This document shows, in pieces, positions 22,336-36,100 of a DNA stretch of 64,000 nt. Under the pieces are notes generated by a model. That model saw nothing but the letters and a program-made list of their open reading frames with translations, ran no database searches and had not been told where the DNA came from. Origin of the DNA: Cardiocondyla obscurior (lineage: Eukaryota; Arthropoda; Insecta; Hymenoptera; Formicidae); contig NC_091883.1 of assembly GCF_019399895.1 (NCBI RefSeq), positions 4,692,377-4,756,376 on the forward strand, written 5' to 3'. The position numbers and the translations under genes are program-made. Every line of letters begins with the position of its first letter. Positions within the stretch are counted from its first letter, which is position 1.

Positions 22336-25047
22336 GCGCGGGCGCCGAGGAGCGCACACGATGTTGCGCTCGCTGACAGGACCTAGCGTGCAATAGACCG
22401 TCCATGCAATCGCGTACTATTCATCGATCATCAGGGACGGCGGATCGTTTCTATGGCTACGCCACAATCGATCGATCGGCCGTTCGACGCGCTATTATAC
22501 ATATATACGCTGCGAATCCGTTTCTGTGTTCCGCGCGCCGCAACTGTATCTTGGAATTCATTGGCGAGGCGGCGCTCTGTCTTGAGCGGTATTTAGCACA
22601 ATGGAATACAGGTGCAAAATATTGGGAGTATGGAATGCAATCTCGGAACGGTGATGTTATGCACGCGAGCAGAGCTCGTCACTCCGTATTTTCATTTCAA
22701 GTAAAACGCTCGACTCGATGTATCCGATTAATTTCTTTAATAAAAACTTTATCGACATTGATCTTCGTAGCGCGGCTCGCGATTATTTATTTTTAACGAA
22801 GCAACCAGATCTCGCGGTGAAATTAATTTCAAGTTAAATGAAGATTTTATCTGAAAAGTCCGGTCGACCGGTTCGCGCGTTTGCTAATGACACGCCTGTC
22901 TGTACCTTTTAAATTGAAGATACTCGTACACGAGGGGAAAGCGTAAAAGATTCGATAACACTTTGCGTATTTTATACCCGCTCCACTCACGTGACTGTTA
23001 AAATACATACGGGAGATAATACGGGAGTGGTATGGTCGGTAATCTGTTACGTAAGTTGTGTTTCGAACAACACTTGGGGCTCTTGCGTTTAATATCTGGT
23101 TTAGTTCGATATACGGCGCACGAATGGGAAATTAAGTGAGATATAGTCGACTGTTATAAGTGCTCGCCAATGCACACACAGCGAAATTTTACGGGGAGCG
23201 AAATAATACGTCTCATTGTGCCCGATTGCGTGGAAAGGCAGCTTGATCGATGCTTGATAGCCGGGGCTCGAGTGCTATTATGATAATTCGAGATCTCGAA
23301 CAGCGGCCCGGATAGACATCTCGGCGAGGTGTAATCAATTAATTTGCGCGCCGTAAAGAGTCGTTGAAAAGCAAATAACGTGTCGCGCCGCATTTCATCA
23401 TAGCTTCACGCAAAACCGTGATTTGCTTTGCGGCCGTTTCTCGCGTGACTCGGTTTCAGCGGCAAGTATCTTTCTACGCGAACGCTAACATCGTGTAATT
23501 TGAAACTTTAACTCGCAATTTACTGATAAGCGTCACGAGTGCCGAGGCCAATTAATTTGCATACCGCAAAAATCAACTTGACCAACGTAACAAGCTACGG
23601 CCGTTCGATCATAACTTTGCGCCTGAATTGTCAATAACGTTGCAAAATTTACATCGCGGATCGCACGAGCCCTCGCGATTAGGTGGGAAAGATAACTCTA
23701 ATTAATTCGCGCTAATTATTCTCAAGATTGCGAGCCGGGCTCGAGATCTGCGCTCGCGCCGATAAGTGAGATCTGCATAAATGTTCCTGAATTGCGCGCG
23801 ACACCTGGCCTTAATCTAAATTTATCCGCGGCGGTAAGAATTCTTGTTTATCGCCGGGTCGGTTTAATTTTCGGTCGCCGGGTGCAAAAATCGGGCCGGG
23901 AACGAGTCGTCTTTATTCGCCCGATGAGTGGTCAAATATGTTCGGGATCGAATACATTCGGGATGCGGTATGCATCCCTCTGTCGTGGCGATACACTCGC
24001 GAGGATAAAAATCAAGCCGGGACCCGAGCCGGCGCGGCGGTCCGCAACGGCATTATTTCATCAGGATTCCACCCGCGGTGATTGTTGGACTCACGGTCAT
24101 TGTTCGGGACTTCGCCTTCTCTGCAGCTGCAGCTCGCGAAATGCATACCTCGATAGGGAGAGGGATGAGCGGCTACCGCATCGGCATGCAGCCCGCACAC
24201 AGACGCGCGCTTAGGTATGACGCGCATGTTGTATATCTCAGGCATTGTGCATTAATACACGTCGCGATTCAGCGGTACAATTTTGAGCGTATACCGCACA
24301 CGCGGCTTCAATACCGGAATCAGCGAATGTCAACCCGCAACGTCGAGAACGAACCGCGTTATAAATTCCACGGCACCGCTCGTCTTTTTCTATTTCTTCG
24401 CAAAGTTCAGTTTTATTAACTGCTTTTTTTTTTTTTAACAATTCTTTTCTTTAACAGAGACGCGATAAATATATACTGGACGGTAAATAAATAATTAGAT
24501 TCATTCAAGTCAAAGAATTACGTGGCTTAGCAAGGCCGATGTATTAACAAACTCCGCGCGTCCGCGTGTTACGCTGTGTTAGTTTTATATTAAGTCGAGC
24601 ATCGAGCTGCGAAAGAACAAAGCAACAGCAATATTCTACCCTCGTGGCTGGGAGTTAATGGCAAAGTAATTCTACGCGACACACCCTTATTTTAAACACA
24701 CCCCTTCTTTGAGGGCTTAACCCTTCAGGGGTGTAATGCTCCGTTTTATGGCAGGTTACTTTCAGTCATATTCATTCGTTCGTCTTGCCTCGTATGAAAA
24801 ACAGACGTTTTCAAGAAAGACAGTAAGCGGAGAGTCATTTATTATCCCGAGCGAGATTGTGTTAAATAACAGGATATTTTAATGGATTGCATTAATTAGC
24901 GCTTACATCGTTACAACATATAACGTGATTACTCTTTGTTTGCAAACATTTGACATTCAGTTACATAATTTTACATTATTAATTTGCTCATTCGTGGAAA
25001 ATAATTATTAAACCTCGCAGTAGGTATATTTTATAAATATACATATC

Positions 25048-25063
25048 TTTTTTTTTTTTTTTT
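25048..25063. repeat. Poly-T tract (16 nt)
   Basis: T homopolymer inside an AT-rich patch; no element attached. Confidence 0.85.
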
Positions 25064-28000
25064 AACATATACGGTATTTAAATGGGACATTTCGCAACAC
25101 GCGGCTGTCATGCAACTTGCAAAAAGGAGCTCGCGAATGTATAAAGCCCGTCAGTTATGACAACCCTCGGCGGGGAGTACAAATACTTGGATAATCTCGA
25201 GGGCCCTTTGAAGACTCCTTTACAGGGACTGCCGCGAATCGGGAGTTACGCTCGTGTGAGATACCTAAGTTCGCGCGAGATAAACTCATTGCCAGAATCA
25301 GGCGCTCGCATTTAACGTCGGGGTATGAATACGGGCGTGTTGAGCAACTTCCTACGGGGTTCGAAAGGAGATATACCCCGCAACGTGCGCCCTAGCCCTT
25401 CGCCGTCCGACCCTTCCCGATTTAGCTAGCCGCGTCTACCGCTGTCGCGCGCTCGACAGGTAGTAGGTACGTATATTCCTCCGTGTCTGCGTGCACGCTA
25501 TCACGTCGCATCGCCAGTCGGTTGACACGCAGACTCCGGGCGTACGGATACACGTCGAATAAATTTGCGAGCGCGATGACTCATCATCGGATCCATAGAC
25601 GCGCGAATAATGCGACTACCTGAGCGCGGCGTCGACGCCTACGCGTCGTGCGTTGAGCGACGTATCGTGATCCCATCGCACGTTCGCGCGAACCAGCGAC
25701 AAATTTGCATGACTAGGTCCGTCCGAACGAGATCCGCGCGATCACCGACGGGGGCGACAGGACGGAATTGACTCGGTGACGAGCGAGACGGGGACATTTT
25801 TCGCGAGAGCGCGCCCGCGGTAGTCACATCCGGCCGGCGCGTATTAGAACGACACGTCGCCGCCGCGGAGATAAAGCGGAGAAGATTTACGACCGCGGAG
25901 GCGCATATCTCACTTTGATCGCCGAGTGAAAATAAAGCGTCATCCACTCGCGAGAGTTATTAGGGTAATATCGAGCGGTGATTTTCTTTCCACGTCGCGG
26001 GGAAAAAAAAAGTCGCGTAAAAAGGTATACGCCGCTTAATCATGTCTTTGACTAAGATAAGACTTTCCCCTGGACTCTTCAAAGAATCTGCGGTCGTAAG
26101 AGGGAGAGAGAGAGGTTATACGAGTTTTCCTTCGTCTACCTTATTTGTTTCAGTTAAGGCACGAGATATCGTTCCGGCCTTTCAGCCGTAAAAACTTTTA
26201 ATATCCGAAGAATCGCGAGCAACGCCGTTTTAACGAGGCATACGTACGCGTACGCGGTGTTACAGACTTATGACGATAATTAGTCGAAAGTGCCGTGCAC
26301 GGCCAGCCGCCATTTACGACGGAAATCCGGGGAGCCCGTGTCCGCGACGTGTAATTTCGGTCGCGTTATTTTAACAGCGAGGCAAACGTCAAATCACGTG
26401 GCATTAACTCGCGCCGGTGGAACGATAATAGAAACATATTTCCCGTCGATCATCGGCGAGGAAGCCCGCGCGACGCAAATCGAGGATAAAATTCGGGCGC
26501 GCCGCTCTAAAAGCGACGGGTCGCCTGATATTGGGTTTGAATATTTTCGCATTAACAATCGAAATGTCGCCGGCACGCCGGGCGCGCTGACGCGCGTTTT
26601 TCAGCGATGCCGATAATGTTATCTGATTGTCGGGCCCGTCCGGCCCGCGATATTGGAAAATGCAACGCGAATATCATCGAGCGGGGTAGTGGCTTTATTA
26701 AATTTACATACGCGCGTCGCGATAACTTCCACCGGATGGGCGAAGTGAGAGAAAGGGAGGACGAAATTTCCCCTGGCCCTCTTTCCCTCCCCCGCCCCCG
26801 TTCCCGTTTGGCTATTTAATGAGAGAGCAAAAGCGATTATCGTCGCCCACTTCCCGATTCCGTGAACTTCAAGGCGATTAATCGACGAGGGCTGCGAAAC
26901 GGTAGTTGTCGAACACTCGGCGGTACTGTTGAGGGCACTAAAACTATTCCCGACCACGCGTTGCGAGGGATAATTCACTTTACGGAAACCTAGCGGTCCA
27001 CGGATGCTTATATCCGGCAAAATAGTCGGCGATGTGATTCCGATGTGTCCGGCAGCGAAAACTCGGTCATTGCATTCCGGAAACGTGCCGCGGAGATTGC
27101 ACAGCTGCAGCTGCCCGACGCTTTCATAAAATTGTAGAAACGCGTGATTCGTTGAGTTCTAATGTACGGCTATTGAAAATAAAAAAGAAAAAAAAATAGA
27201 ACTAAATAGAACAACGGTAACGTTCCACAAGTCAGAAAGGCGAGAGGTGCAGGTAAAATCGGTGATCGTGAAATTAATAAGTTTATTTCTTTTTTCACGT
27301 TTTTTTGTCGCGCGTTCTGTCGTGATTTCTCTTGTTAGAAGACGCGTATTCCGACATATAGCAGCGATGATATACTTGGCAGAGTAAAATATCTACATTC
27401 GCACGGTGATTTTTCCTGTTAACGAGTACGATAACTCGAGCCACTTATTTTGACGCGAAAAAGACTCGCGACACAGCGCGTTGCGTGGCGTTGAATTCGA
27501 CGAGCTCGGGCGAGCGGTTGGAAGTCGAGGCCGACAATGAGAATAGGGAAAAAAGAAAAAGAGAGAACGAGGGAGATAAGAATCGAGGGTAAGTCTCGCG
27601 GGGACAAATGGAGAATGGTGCGACGTATATAAACGCATCGATCTCGTCGGCGGCGCGGCTCGTACACGGCCCGTTACACACGCCGGGGCTTCTTTAACGA
27701 GCTCTCATTATCGCTAGATTATCGTACAAGAGGATTTGACGTCGTAACAGGCAGCAATAGATCCATTGACCACGCCGACGAACTAATGACGGCTCCGTTA
27801 TTCATCGCCAATCGGCGGCGTGCGAGCGCGTAGGTGCCGTGTCGTTTCGCGCCCTCATGGGCTTTGTCTCTCGATTCTCACCGCGCGTTCAACATTAAGC
27901 GCACCTATATGTCTCTCATCTCACGCTCATCTCGCTCGAAACGACCGCGAGACCCGCATTGAGCAATCGAATTTAAAGGCTGATCGCTGCGATTTGCTAC

Positions 28001-28460
28001 GGCCGCGTAGAGAGATTATTTTTCCTCGAGAAGGTTGTCCGTCAAACAGATAATCGTTCAGTATGCGCGTTGCGTTTAAAATTTATTAGAATATTATTGT
28101 AACTCGACTATGCTTATGTATAATGATATCACTCGACTTGTATCACATTTCATGAAATGCGGTCTTTGCGCGAGATAGATAAAATTAGGGATTATATAAC
28201 CGCGTTTCGTGCGACGGTATGTGAAAATGAGAACGTAAACCTTTGGTTAACCTAATCTCGCGTTTATCGTTAAATACGCCTGTGCTGGTCGATTCTCGTT
28301 CCGCGATCGTGCCCCTTCGTATGAGATTGGACAGTGTTTTCACGTCAAATAGAGTGTTAAACGGAGGCACGAGAGCTCGTCAATCGAGTTTATTAACTTC
28401 CCCTTATAAGCAATCTCCGTTTAAACATAAATCAATCAATCGCGAAGTTTCATTACAGCT

Positions 28461-28487
28461 TTTTTCCTTTTTTTTTTTTTTTTTTTT
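28461..28487. repeat. Poly-T tract with CC interruption
   Basis: T run of 27 positions interrupted by CC at 28466-28467. It follows CATTACAGC, so it is not a normal acceptor order (pyrimidine tract should precede AG). Confidence 0.85.
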
Positions 28488-29336
28488 AAACGTAGACTTT
28501 TTAATTCAGATCTCCCTTTATTTATCTCGATGAAATTCGGACGAGACTATGTTCTCGGAGATCTTCCCGACTAAGCGGCTGGTCCGTTTACTCTCTCTCC
28601 GGTACAACACACCGAGATTTTGCCACCGACGTAACAAACACTTACACCCGAGAGCTTTTTAATACACGGAGCGTTTTCTAATTAAACCGATAAATCGTGA
28701 GCGAAGTCTCGATAAGAATTTCCGGTATTCCGCGCATCTCCGTCCTCTCCGCAACGATCGCAACGCTTCCACCGTACCTTCCATTTTTCTTTCTTTCCTT
28801 GCCGAGCGACCTTCTTAGCGCGACGTTTATCCTTTAGGTAGCGCCGGGAGAACGCGGCAGATTGCCATCCACGGCGAAATCGCGGATAAGCCCGCGCCCG
28901 GGCGAGGGGCACGTCTCATTCGTTTGATCGCGCCCGTCGACGTGCCGCTCAGGAATGGCAATATACCGCGTTGCAAACGTCGACCTTCGTGATTCGCCGG
29001 AATTCGTTTAAATTAAATCTCGCCGGCGGAGGCCGGCGTGTGTGCGAGCACGTGCAAGCCGACGAATTGCGAGCGAGTGAGAAAACGAGCGAGTAGAGAA
29101 AGTGAGGGCTGCAAATTTGCTTGCGGCGAAGGCGTTAAAATAAAAAATAAAAGATCTAGGAACCGGCGAAAGTAGAATGCAAATAAACGCCACGCCGCCG
29201 ATGTATTCAATAGGACCGTGTAGCGATCCGGCGATCGCACGGCTATTCAAAATTTATCGTAGGGATTATTCACGTGTGGGTGATGCTTCGTAATGCTACG
29301 CTGAGTCTAAGTCCTTTCTTGGACGCGCCCACGTGT

Positions 29337-29360
29337 AAAAAAAAAAAAAAAAAAAAAAAA
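29337..29360. repeat. Poly-A tract (24 nt)
   Basis: A homopolymer followed by GAAAGGAAAAG. No upstream element resembling a SINE or processed copy was recognised. Confidence 0.9.
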
Positions 29361-29928
29361 GAAAGGAAAAGAATCTGACGCGCGTAAAAATAAGGCGCCC
29401 GTTATATTATGTGTAATGGCGTTAATAAAGTTATCGCGCGTTTGTATCTCCCATTTAATGTCCAATTTATTCCTGTTCATCTCGTTTTATACGCCGATAT
29501 TCATCTCGGTATGCGTCCTTTTTCGTTGAATATTGCGCGGATACCTCATGCGCGGTGTTAAAGCGATATACGGCGACGTGATGCAACACTTTTTTTTTTC
29601 TTTTTAACACGTGGAATGCGTCAAGAGAAGTATGGCATATAACGTGCCAATCATAAATATTCGCGCGACTTCAATAAAATGCATTATTTAAATTTGTATT
29701 AATCTCGCGTGGTACTTTAAACAACTCCCGTTTTTTTAATCTATTTTAGATATACATTCGGGTATTAGTTAAATTTCTTTATTATATTTACGGAAACTAT
29801 AAATTATTATCTAACCGCGACGTTAAATAGGAATACTTGATCTACGTGAGAGAGGCGACAGAGAAGAGAGCGTTGAGATGAGAGTAATCGGAAACGTAGC
29901 GAAGGTACGAGCGCGTGGACTGCGTAAC

Positions 29929-30027
29929 TCCCCTCCCCACCACCCTAGTCTTCCGGCGGCCGACCGCGCAGATTGCGTAGACCTCTCCCCACTACCCCGG
30001 TCTTACTTCCGGCGGCCGACCGCGCAG
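29929..30027. repeat. Imperfect tandem duplication, 56-bp period
   Basis: A 22-base core (starts cttccggcgg, ends cgcgcag) occurs at 29950-29971 and again, identical, at 30006-30027. The preceding CCTC/CCCAC-rich segments also resemble each other, so about 45-50 bases were duplicated and then diverged. Confidence 0.8.
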
Positions 30028-33000
30028 CACGTGGCGAAGAGCCGTTCGGTCTTATCGGAAGTGATACGCGTGTTCTGTGGTGCGGAGATGTATCCCGATA
30101 CGATTCTACTTTCTTGGCGAACGCGGAGAAGGCTTGAGAAAAGTGCGCAACGCTTTTAGGCGAGTCTAAACCCCGTATACGTGTTAAATATATCCACGGC
30201 GGAGTCAGGCGATATATGTATAATCGCGATAGTAATATTGTTACGGAATAAATTCAGTTGCGAGACGCGTCGGAATTGAGAGACACTTATCTCATTGTCA
30301 ATGAACGAGGAGATATCTCGGTCGACTAGCCACCGGCGAATTTTCTCACCCGTCCCATTTCTTTTATACACGTCCTAATGCTATGTCCCGACGCCGTACA
30401 TCCGACCTGCTACGCATGTTCTAAGATACCCGTTTGTTCCTACGGTTAACCGGGACACAATGCGAGCGTGGCATGCGGAGCCGATTTACCTCGATACGGT
30501 CCACCGCGTAACCTCAATTTTCGTGGGTCACGCCGGATGCCTTTCGGGAGAGACACGGGAATTATTCAGGAATACCTATTACGGACGGGCCATAGTCTGT
30601 CGCCCCTATCAGGGACAGATAGCGCGAGCATTATTCCTGAAATAGGTTTCGGCGGCGTAGGCGGCGGCGTATACGTACTGCTGTATGCACCTGAACGGCG
30701 ATAGAAACGGAGAACGCCACCCGTGCGATTTACGAGCGCCGGGGTTCGTATGGCGATTCAAAGCAGGCAGCAGCCGGGTCCTAACGGGGCTTGCAAATTT
30801 GCATCTTGTCTGGGATAGAGCGGGCGGTACAATGATGGGCCCCTTGAGCGACTTGAAACCTACGTTTATATTGTCTGAGGGAGGTAGCGATAGTCGCCGC
30901 CGCAATTTTCGCCTTTTGTTCGCGCGAAACGTACGAGCCGGGAATTATATACTCGCAGAATGAATTTTCATCGATCGTTTAACCGGGCCCTTCTCGACTC
31001 TCACTTCCGTTCCCTCTCTGAAATTTAATTCGCGTCGCTGCTTCGCGGATCCTTCCGTGTCTTTGCTCTCGGAATGAGACCGATTTACGCCCGACTTACG
31101 CCGTTATGAGACGACGATGATTTATTTATTGGATTTTGTGATTTCGATAAGTTGAAAAAATTCTTTTTTATTTTTTTATCTTTAAGAGTCTTTTCGATCG
31201 CGTTAAATAATTCCGTCGTAGAGTGAAAATTTTCTCGAGTCTTTTCTCGGCAAACAATACGGTTAAAAAAGCTCAAGTGGAGGATCTTTCTTAAGCGGCT
31301 ACTTGTGTATATACATGTCGCGCGGCGTGCAGGAAAAATGCCGAAAGTTCCCTCATCTCCGCGGGCAATTTTGACTGAGTTATGACGTAGTAAAGTTTGC
31401 GGCTTATCATTCATAAATTTACGAGTGAGCGCAACGGAGTGCGACCGTGGACAACAAGCGTAAAGTAGGACGCGCGCGGTTTTTGCACCACTAATGTATC
31501 TGTTACATATTTTCTCCGTATCTGCTATCGCGCACTTCATCCGTATTTGTTCCGTTTACGCGAAACATCCGATCGGTGGAGGAACTTTTTCCCGCGTACA
31601 ATAACGCTTGAAAATACAATTAGCAACTTGGGTGAAATTTTCCACGTTTTATTTACAACTCGCGAAAATATCTCGCGTAATCGCGCCGCGTCTACATCGC
31701 CGAGCTAGTTGCTAACCGTTTGCTTTTTATCGGCAGAAGCATTCCTGAATAATTGCTTTTTTGCGAGACGATTATTATCGTCTTTGTTTCCTTTTCGCGA
31801 ATCGACGGCCGGCGATTTGCTAAAAAAAAATCGAGGAGGGCTCTTCGCCGCGCGACGTACATATAATTTTACCGCTCTCGATAAAAATATCCGAGCACGC
31901 TATTGTTTCCCGAGCACGCGCGCAAATATAGAAAAGGGATTGCGCGTGGGAAGCGGTATCTGCAATCGTAAATCAGAAGGCCGGGAGCGCAACGCCCTAA
32001 TCTATTCGAAGACGATAGACACGGAGTGTCTCTATATACGTGATCCGACGACCGCGGGTTTGGCTATTTATAGAAAGGAAAAAATGGCCCGTGTCGATAT
32101 ATCGATTTACACCGGCCTCCTCGTCTTGAGCTCTTCTCGTCGCCCGTTGTATATCTCCGTCGTCTCGCCCGACGAGAGTGCCTTTAGTCGCTTCGTCGAC
32201 CGCGTGCTCTTGCTGAATTTCAATATAACGGGGAATGTTATTCGAGGTATGTAAGGTGCAGAAATTTACTTTTCCACGACATCAATTCGCGTTCTATCGG
32301 AGGGCCTCAAGGACGCGTCGCTCTTGATCTCCGCGTGATCGAATTTATTTGGATGTTTCTGCCGCGATCTGAATGCGATTTGTACAATAAAAGCCGTTTT
32401 CACCGTCTCCATTCAATCTCTCCTCGTTTTGCGGAACAATTAAATGTCGAAAATTAAATGAAGTCCAGTAATGGAGTGGACCGGAATTAAAAAGTAAAAA
32501 TAACGAACGCGGAATAATTTTGCAAACATTTTAGAATTTTCCTAACTCGTGATATTACGCCTGCGGCGCCGGTTTTATTTGTCAGCCGTGTGACAACGAA
32601 ATTTTCTAAGTTAAATCCTTTTTCCTCTCGGCGCGATAACGAAAGTGAGAAACAGGCATTTAACACGCGGCTCATTCAGCCTCGCGATAGACGGCGAACC
32701 GCGTAATTAAAATAAAAAATGCCGCGTGACGCGATACAGAGAAGTTCCAACTCGGTAACTACCGCCGCGTCGGCGGGGGGTTATTTTTTTTTTTAAATTC
32801 ACGATGAGGCGAAAAATGTGTCTCGCCGCTGCGTTATCTCGGTACAAGGGGACACTTTGTTAGCGTTAACTACCACCGCCACTTTCTCGCGTTCCGCGAG
32901 AGGCGGATAATTAAAATGAAAATTTTATAGCGGGGGAGCGTCCTTTTTAATACATCTCTAGCAGACATTCCAAAAGAATATACTCGAACTCGTAATTCGC

Positions 33001-33090
33001 ATAGAAATAGAAATTTATGTTTCAATAGAAATTTCCGCTTTAATTCGTTCTCTGTGCAGCATCGTTCATTGTGAAATGCTGCATACTTTG

Positions 33091-33092
<2 letters not shown>

Positions 33093-33128
<36 letters not shown>
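33093..33128. repeat. (CT)18 microsatellite
   Basis: Near-perfect CT run of 36 bases followed by TTCTTTTTATTT. Confidence 0.93.
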
Positions 33129-33134
<6 letters not shown>

Positions 33135-36100
33135 TTATTTCTCGTATCGTAACGCTCGTGCCACGTGACGTGAAAAAATTCGAGAAAGCTTTTCCGGTAT
33201 GTCGAATCCTTTTTACATGGAATCTCTTTCTCGAAAGTCGGCATTATAGAGCATACCTTGCTGCATAGTCGTACCTTATCGGTATTTCGTACTGCATGAT
33301 TTCACAGCGCTCCGCTGCGTATACGACACTGTATGAAAATTAGTATTTCGCGTTATTACCGCTATTAAAGGGCTATTTCTGATGATTTAACGGGCACCCG
33401 ATAATTGGACTTACGGCCAGTTTCATTAACATCGGTTAATTCCAATGGTAATTTACCTGATTGTTTGTCTGAAATTAGATTGTTCAAAGCCAACGTTCAC
33501 CATTTAGAGAGGCTAATTAGAGTTGAAAATCCTAATGTGAAAATGTGGGGTCACGGTGGGACCGAAATTATACGCCGGCAAAGTTCACAAATGGCATTTC
33601 GCATCTTTTTCCGGCTTTATAATCCTTTAAAACTCGAAAACTATCGTTTATATTCGCGGAAGCTCTTGCGGCAACATTTCCGACGATAATGAATACAGGG
33701 CGCGCCGTTGTAATATATCTACAACTAGCCTGCTTACAAAAGACGGTTTAATATTAAATGAGTAAAGAAAATGAATATAACGTCGCTCGTATAATTAACC
33801 GATATTTAATATTGGCTCGAGAATGCCGACGGTACAAGATCGTTGCGACTTTACGCGCGGCCTTTCAGTTTAATCGACTAGCTCCGCGTCCGTCCCGTTC
33901 GCACGTTAAGCCCTTATCGGTGCACGCGCGGCTATTTCAGTAATACGTCTTTCGCAGAATCCCGCGATGTGCCGGTCGTCGCCGGGGCGAAGGGCAGACG
34001 AGAATGCCAGATTCCCCGGCGTGACCCGCCGCGCACGAACGCGAAGGAAGGTCGAAGGTTCGCGACCGGCAGCGGCAGGAAATTGGTTTCGTTTGTGAAA
34101 TTCTTCGAGCGGAAAGTACCTCGTTCACCCTTCGTCATCTTTCTCACACGGGGCCCGGTCTCATCGGCAGGATCGCAGCCGCCTGTCGCGATCGAATGGC
34201 CCGGGGAGGAGTTTACAACGGGGGTATTACTCGCGCGCATTTCACCCTACCCGCCTATTCAACGACCCGGCTGGCAGTTCTATAACGGGCAAACTATCTT
34301 TAACAATCCTTTACGAAAATTGTCCTTTGGAGTCGCGTCCCCTTTTCGCCGTAGATAAGGATAATACCGCGGATGGAGAATGAGACTCGCAACAAAGCGC
34401 CCGGCGTGGCCGCGCTTTAAATCTCGGACAGGCAAAAAGGCGAGGGGGGGAAACAAAAAAATCCGACGCTCTGAAAAGTCGATTTCCAATTTTCCTAATT
34501 GCCGAGGCGGAGCGTCCCGTGTTTCGCGGCGGAGCGATTAAAAATTGATACCGAGTCCACCTGTACGGCGACACAATCGATAATGAGTGGCTTAGGAACG
34601 CGGGAATGTAATGCGTTTAGCGATTTAGCGTGGACCGCTGAATTTTTCGCGGACGGTTAATTAGCAAAAACGGTCGAAGCGCGCTGATTGCGCGCCGGAC
34701 AGAATTATTCGTTGACGAAGCGACGCTCGCGAATTACGCCCCCGTTGAATAATTCGGAGGGTTTTTAGAAAGAGTCGCGCGGCTGACGAGCCTCGTCGTT
34801 CGCGCGAAACTTTTGTAATTTACGTCACGACGCCAAGTGGAACGACAGGCCCGTAATCAGGCGGTCGCGATTAATTTCAATAATCTGCCGAGGGAACTTT
34901 TAGCCGATCGACGCGCGCGCTCGCCTCTCCCACTTTCGTTCGTTTTTAATCAACGCAACCGGTACCGCGGTCGCATTCGTCGTAATCGTAAATATTAGCG
35001 CGCGGCCGTAAAAAGTGTCTAAAAAACCCTCGGGGGCCGTCGCCTGCTCTCTCTCATATCGCATTCGCGATCGCGTTACGGCAGTTATACGACACTATTT
35101 GTCGGTAATGCCCCGTAATGCCTTGCCTCTCGACAAGATAAGCGCGGAGAATTTGTTACTGACGAATCACGCGCGTGCACTATAAGGCACTGCACTCAGC
35201 CCATTATGTGTTTTGGTATAATAAGTTGCTACAATAAAGCGCGCGTGTGAACGCGTCAAGTCGAGCCAGTGGACTGCAACTTGAGCAGGCACTGTGCACC
35301 GTGATGAAATACTGAACTCTCTGCGAATGCCATGCAAATGGCGATACGCGTTTATACGTTTGCACTCCCTAGCCGGAAGCGTCGTAAAAGTGCGTGGCGT
35401 TTCGTTTGCAGGCAATTTCCTTTTACTTGCCCGTTCTACTTTATCAGTAATAAACCTTCGCGACGTGCCAGCTGCCCGGACGATAGGCGGAAGCATTTGA
35501 AATGATTAAAGACGCGGACGTTTGGGCGCGGGGATGCGAGATTGACGGCGATTTTAGACCATTTTGCACGCCGGCGGCATTAATCTAGTTAAAACATCGA
35601 TCCGAGAGACCAACGCTGCTCGTTTCCGCCACGCTTCGACGCCCGGACCAAAGTGTTTAGCATAATAAATCGGGGAAGCCTGATCGTCCTCGTGCATCGG
35701 CTCAATGGCCGGCTTCCGGTTTCGTCGGACGATTTGTCGTTTACGCTCGATGATCGAAATCGCTTCGTTACCGCGCCACGAGCGCGTATCGTCATGCGCT
35801 ACTGATTCCCGTCGTGATCCAATGAATAGTCGGACCAATCATCCGTTTCGCGAATGATTCAATCGCCGGTTAAATAAGGAAGCTGTCGAATATTTTTTTT
35901 TTAGTTAAATTTTCTTTCTTCTACATAAAAATATGTATTGCACATTAAAAAAAATTTTATTTTGAGCACAATTGAACATATGTAACCAGACTGCCTCGTT
36001 AAATATTCCGCAGCTCCAAACAAGCCATTCTTCGCGTCTCTTAATGTAAATTACATTTATTTCTCCCTCCGCGTTTCCCTCAATATTTCACGTTACACCC

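Larger units (their letters stand above)
22336..31736. other. Presumed intronic or intergenic DNA; no gene recognised
   Basis: Mixed CpG-rich and AT-rich DNA. Holds a bulged inverted repeat at 24698-24734, overlapping CAGCTG palindromes at 24121-24132 and 27102-27113, poly-T/A tracts near 25048, 28461 and 29337, an imperfect duplication at 29929-30027, and an inverted-repeat structure at 30565-30641. Open frames of up to about 140 codons occur on both strands without recognisable motifs. Confidence 0.45.
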
